From the NCBI GenBank assembly GCA_035290065.1, contig DATDVD010000051.1, forward strand, positions 1 through 5,786: DNA of 5,786 nt, given 5' to 3'. Of the stretch, positions 4,243 through 5,786 are shown piece after piece. Source of the DNA: DATDVD01 sp035290065. GTDB lineage: Bacteria > Pseudomonadota > Gammaproteobacteria > Coxiellales > Coxiellaceae. A program made the translations under genes and the position numbers. The notes beneath the pieces were generated by a model. That model was not told the origin of the DNA and searched no databases. It was given only the letters and a program-made list of their open reading frames with translations. Positions within the stretch are counted from its first letter, which is position 1; each line of letters begins with the position of its first letter.

Positions 4243-5471
4243 AACAATTTTTCCCAAAAAAATCTTTCCCTCCCTCCTTGATTATTTTTATCAGTGTAGT
4301 AATGCTGCTTCAAGCACCGCTAGCCATGGAGGTGTATGCCCCTTCCTTACCCGCCATGGTGCAAGCGTTTAATGCTACGCCGAGGGACATTCAGCTAACG
4401 ATGATTGTTTATTTAGCAGCTGTTTCAGTGGCACAAATTATTTTAAGAATAATGGCCGATCACTACGGAAGACGACGCCTCTTGCTTTCCACCATGCCAT
4501 TATTGGTAGCAGGTTCGTTGATGATTGTGTGTGCGAATACCTTAACCACGGTGTTAGTTGGCCGAGTAATTCAAGGGGTAGGAGCCGGTATTTGTGCGGC
4601 GAGCGCACGAGCTATTTTAACCGATGCGTTTGAAGGCCCCGAGCTTAATCGCGGGATTGCTTATTTGATGACTGCTTATACTTTTTTTCCGATCACATTA
4701 CCGTTAATCGGTGGCTTCATTCAACAATCGGTGGGTTGGCGCGGGAATTTTATTTTTATATTACTGGCCAGTGGAATAGCGTATTTATTTTTTGTATTTA
4801 AATTACCTGAAACCTATTTTTCTAAAGATACTCCCCCTCTCGATAAAACGACGCTGATAAAAAATTATGGGGCTGTATTAACCCATAAAACGTATCTGTT
4901 TGGCGTGTTAATCAATGCTTTGATGTGGTCCATGATGATGGTGTTTAGTTTGGTGGGGCCTTTTTTAATTCAAAGTAAATTAGGCGAAAGTGCCATCGTG
5001 TATGGCTATCTTGCTACAACGATTGGAATGGGATTTTTTATAGGAACTCGACTAAACCACACTCTATTAAAAGCCACGACTTCGGATAACCTAATGCGTG
5101 CGTCGTTACTCATCTGTTTATTATTTAGCATTATTTTAGAAACTTTTATATCGATACAGTGGAATACCACCTGGGCCGTGATGAGCCCGATTTTTTTCAT
5201 GATGATCGGCGTAGGAGTAGGGTTCCCCCATTTTTATGCTGCCGCTATTTCGGCCGTGCCAGAACATCCCGCTATAGCGCATGCATTGATAAGTCCATTA
5301 ATTTTGATAAGCAGTGTAATGATTGCCGGTGTGGTGGTTCAATTCAATGCGTATTCTTTTCATACATTGGGTTTTGTCTATGTAGCGATTAGTACGGTGT
5401 GTTGTGTGATTTATTGTTTAAACACTCGGGACATTGCTCCCCCTGATCCAGAACTTGTCATCAGTGAATAA
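4239..5471 (+). CDS. MFS drug/H+ antiporter, Bcr/CflA type
   Basis: This 410-residue inner-membrane protein has about twelve hydrophobic segments (roughly 13-33, 51-70, 79-99, 103-125, 137-162, 169-189, 219-243, 253-272, 285-305, 311-331, 346-368, 375-395) and matches the 12-TM DHA1 Bcr/CflA group. TM1 carries MEVYAPSLPAM with acidic Glu31, the position of the proton/drug-coupling acid in MdfA and Bcr. The TM2-3 loop has motif A, ADHYGRRR (73-80), with Asp74, Gly77 and Arg78, but the leading Gly of the motif is replaced by Arg70. Motif B is GRVIQGVGAG (108-117), and a motif C-like PLIGGF lies in TM5. It probably exports a small toxic compound or metabolite; substrate unknown. The start at 4239 is chosen because it forms the ATGA overlap with dapB and gives a normal short N-terminus; the in-frame ATG at 4164 lies deep in dapB and would add 25 charged residues. 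No strong Shine-Dalgarno is seen, which fits translational coupling. Confidence 0.9.
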   Translation: MKQFFPKKSFPPSLIIFISVVMLLQAPLAMEVYAPSLPAMVQAFNATPRDIQLTMIVYLAAVSVAQIILRIMADHYGRRRLLLSTMPLLVAGSLMIVCANTLTTVLVGRVIQGVGAGICAASARAILTDAFEGPELNRGIAYLMTAYTFFPITLPLIGGFIQQSVGWRGNFIFILLASGIAYLFFVFKLPETYFSKDTPPLDKTTLIKNYGAVLTHKTYLFGVLINALMWSMMMVFSLVGPFLIQSKLGESAIVYGYLATTIGMGFFIGTRLNHTLLKATTSDNLMRASLLICLLFSIILETFISIQWNTTWAVMSPIFFMMIGVGVGFPHFYAAAISAVPEHPAIAHALISPLILISSVMIAGVVVQFNAYSFHTLGFVYVAISTVCCVIYCLNTRDIAPPDPELVISE

Positions 5472-5488
5472 TACCCCTTCTGTTGCGC

Positions 5489-5514
5489 TTCAGTTTTGCC
5501 AAAATACAACTGAA
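5489..5514 (+). terminator. Weak hairpin after the transporter gene
   Basis: TTCAGTT (5489-5495) pairs exactly with AACTGAA (5508-5514) around a 12-base loop, and the stem can lengthen by two pairs with one bulged T. It begins 18 bases after the transporter stop, the usual place for a terminator, but no T run follows, so it would not be a classical intrinsic terminator. It may instead protect the 3' end. Confidence 0.35.
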
Positions 5515-5529
5515 TACTGTAAGCATCCT

Positions 5530-5641
5530 ACTGTTGAGCAGTCCCTAAACATTTAAAACAGAGATTAAAAAAATTCTGAAAAAAGATAGTGATTTAAAAC
5601 AATTTAATACTATAATTTATACTGAAAAACTATTGAGCAGT
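5530..5641 (+). repeat. Nested short repeats upstream of the partial small-protein gene
   Basis: Two 13-base copies, ACTGTTGAGCAGT (5530-5542) and ACTATTGAGCAGT (5629-5641), differ at one base and start 99 bases apart. Between them are two exact copies of ATTTAAAACA (5551-5560 and 5592-5601, 41 bases apart) and two of CTGAAAAA (5576-5583 and 5622-5629). The order suggests a degraded tandem duplication of about 41-46 bases, or paired protein-binding sites around a promoter. The first 13-mer also contains the inverted pair ACTG/CAGT. The rest of the spacer 5472-5658 is AT-rich, with no gene seen. Confidence 0.5.
5611..5616 (+). promoter_or_regulatory. Candidate -10 box for the partial gene at 5659
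   Basis: A perfect TATAAT lies 42 bases before the ATG at 5659 and would start transcription near 5623. No good -35 sits 16-18 bases upstream. The surrounding DNA is very AT-rich, so a chance TATAAT is quite possible. Confidence 0.3.
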
Positions 5642-5658
5642 ATAGGCAAAGAAATACT

Positions 5659-5786
5659 ATGGCAGCGAAAAAATCTCGATCACAATTTGATTTTCTGGAT
5701 TTCTTTTTACAAGGCTCCCTCTCTTTTTTAAAAGGAATGAATTTTATTTTAGGGGCAATAGGCCAATTTTTCGCGGGCCTATTTAC
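5659..5786 (+). CDS. N-terminal part of an unknown, probably membrane-associated protein (cut by the window edge)
   Basis: From the ATG at 5659 the frame stays open to the end of the window, giving 42 complete codons. It begins MAAKKSRSQFDFLDFFLQGS, a short basic head followed by an aromatic, strongly hydrophobic stretch (LSFLKGMNFILGAIGQFFAGLF) that could be a membrane helix or an amphipathic membrane-binding helix. The clustered Lys/Arg before the hydrophobic segment fits an inside-facing N-terminus. The ribosome site is weak (AGG at 5644-5646, twelve bases upstream). I do not recognise the family and the missing 3' part prevents a call. That it is a real gene is supported by the long AT-rich spacer with a TATAAT before it and by natural-looking codon use. 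Confidence 0.5.
   Translation, partial: MAAKKSRSQFDFLDFFLQGSLSFLKGMNFILGAIGQFFAGLF

Noticed and set aside
5593..5608. TTTAA repeats resembling a PmrA box upstream of the partial gene
   Set aside because: Spacing is 10 rather than 11 bases, half-sites are poor (TTTAAA, TTTAAT), and it lies too close to the -10; AT-rich chance match is likelier.

Overview
The window looks like chromosomal DNA from a gammaproteobacterium, most likely a member of the Legionellales (Coxiella/Legionella relatives). This is judged from the proteins (an E. coli-like Fe-SOD, a typical 2-Cys AhpC, a short DapB, a Bcr/CflA transporter), the moderate-to-low GC of most genes, and loose gene packing. Species cannot be fixed by eye. 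No tRNA, rRNA, CRISPR array or insertion sequence was seen.

Layout: (1) ahpC on the minus strand (16-621), a peroxide-reducing peroxiredoxin. (2) A divergent intergenic region (622-844) with a candidate promoter for each side. (3) A secreted M20 zinc carboxypeptidase of the CPG2 type (845-2155, +). (4) sodB, an iron superoxide dismutase (2222-2803, +), with its own candidate promoter and a leader hairpin that touches its Shine-Dalgarno sequence. (5) A GC-richer minus-strand locus (2800-3382) of unknown function: two overlapping reading frames in +1 register, 52 and 144 codons, possibly one gene broken or slipped at a C5 tract. A related RGRG-containing motif lies near both outer ends. (6) Divergently, dapB (3544-4242, +) and a Bcr/CflA-type drug/H+ antiporter (4239-5471, +), joined by an ATGA stop/start overlap. 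(7) An AT-rich, repeat-containing spacer (5472-5658), then the start of a small hydrophobic protein that runs off the window (5659-5786).

SodB turns superoxide into peroxide and AhpC removes peroxide, so the left half forms an oxidative-defence neighbourhood with a periplasmic peptidase between the two genes. DapB belongs to lysine/diaminopimelate synthesis; the transporter depends on it for expression rather than sharing its pathway.

The most interesting signals are two. First, the unknown minus-strand locus has a good Shine-Dalgarno, a frame break at a homopolymer and terminal RGRG motifs. Second, both the peptidase and dapB have strong promoter boxes placed so that transcription should begin at the start codon, with no Shine-Dalgarno, which predicts leaderless mRNAs.
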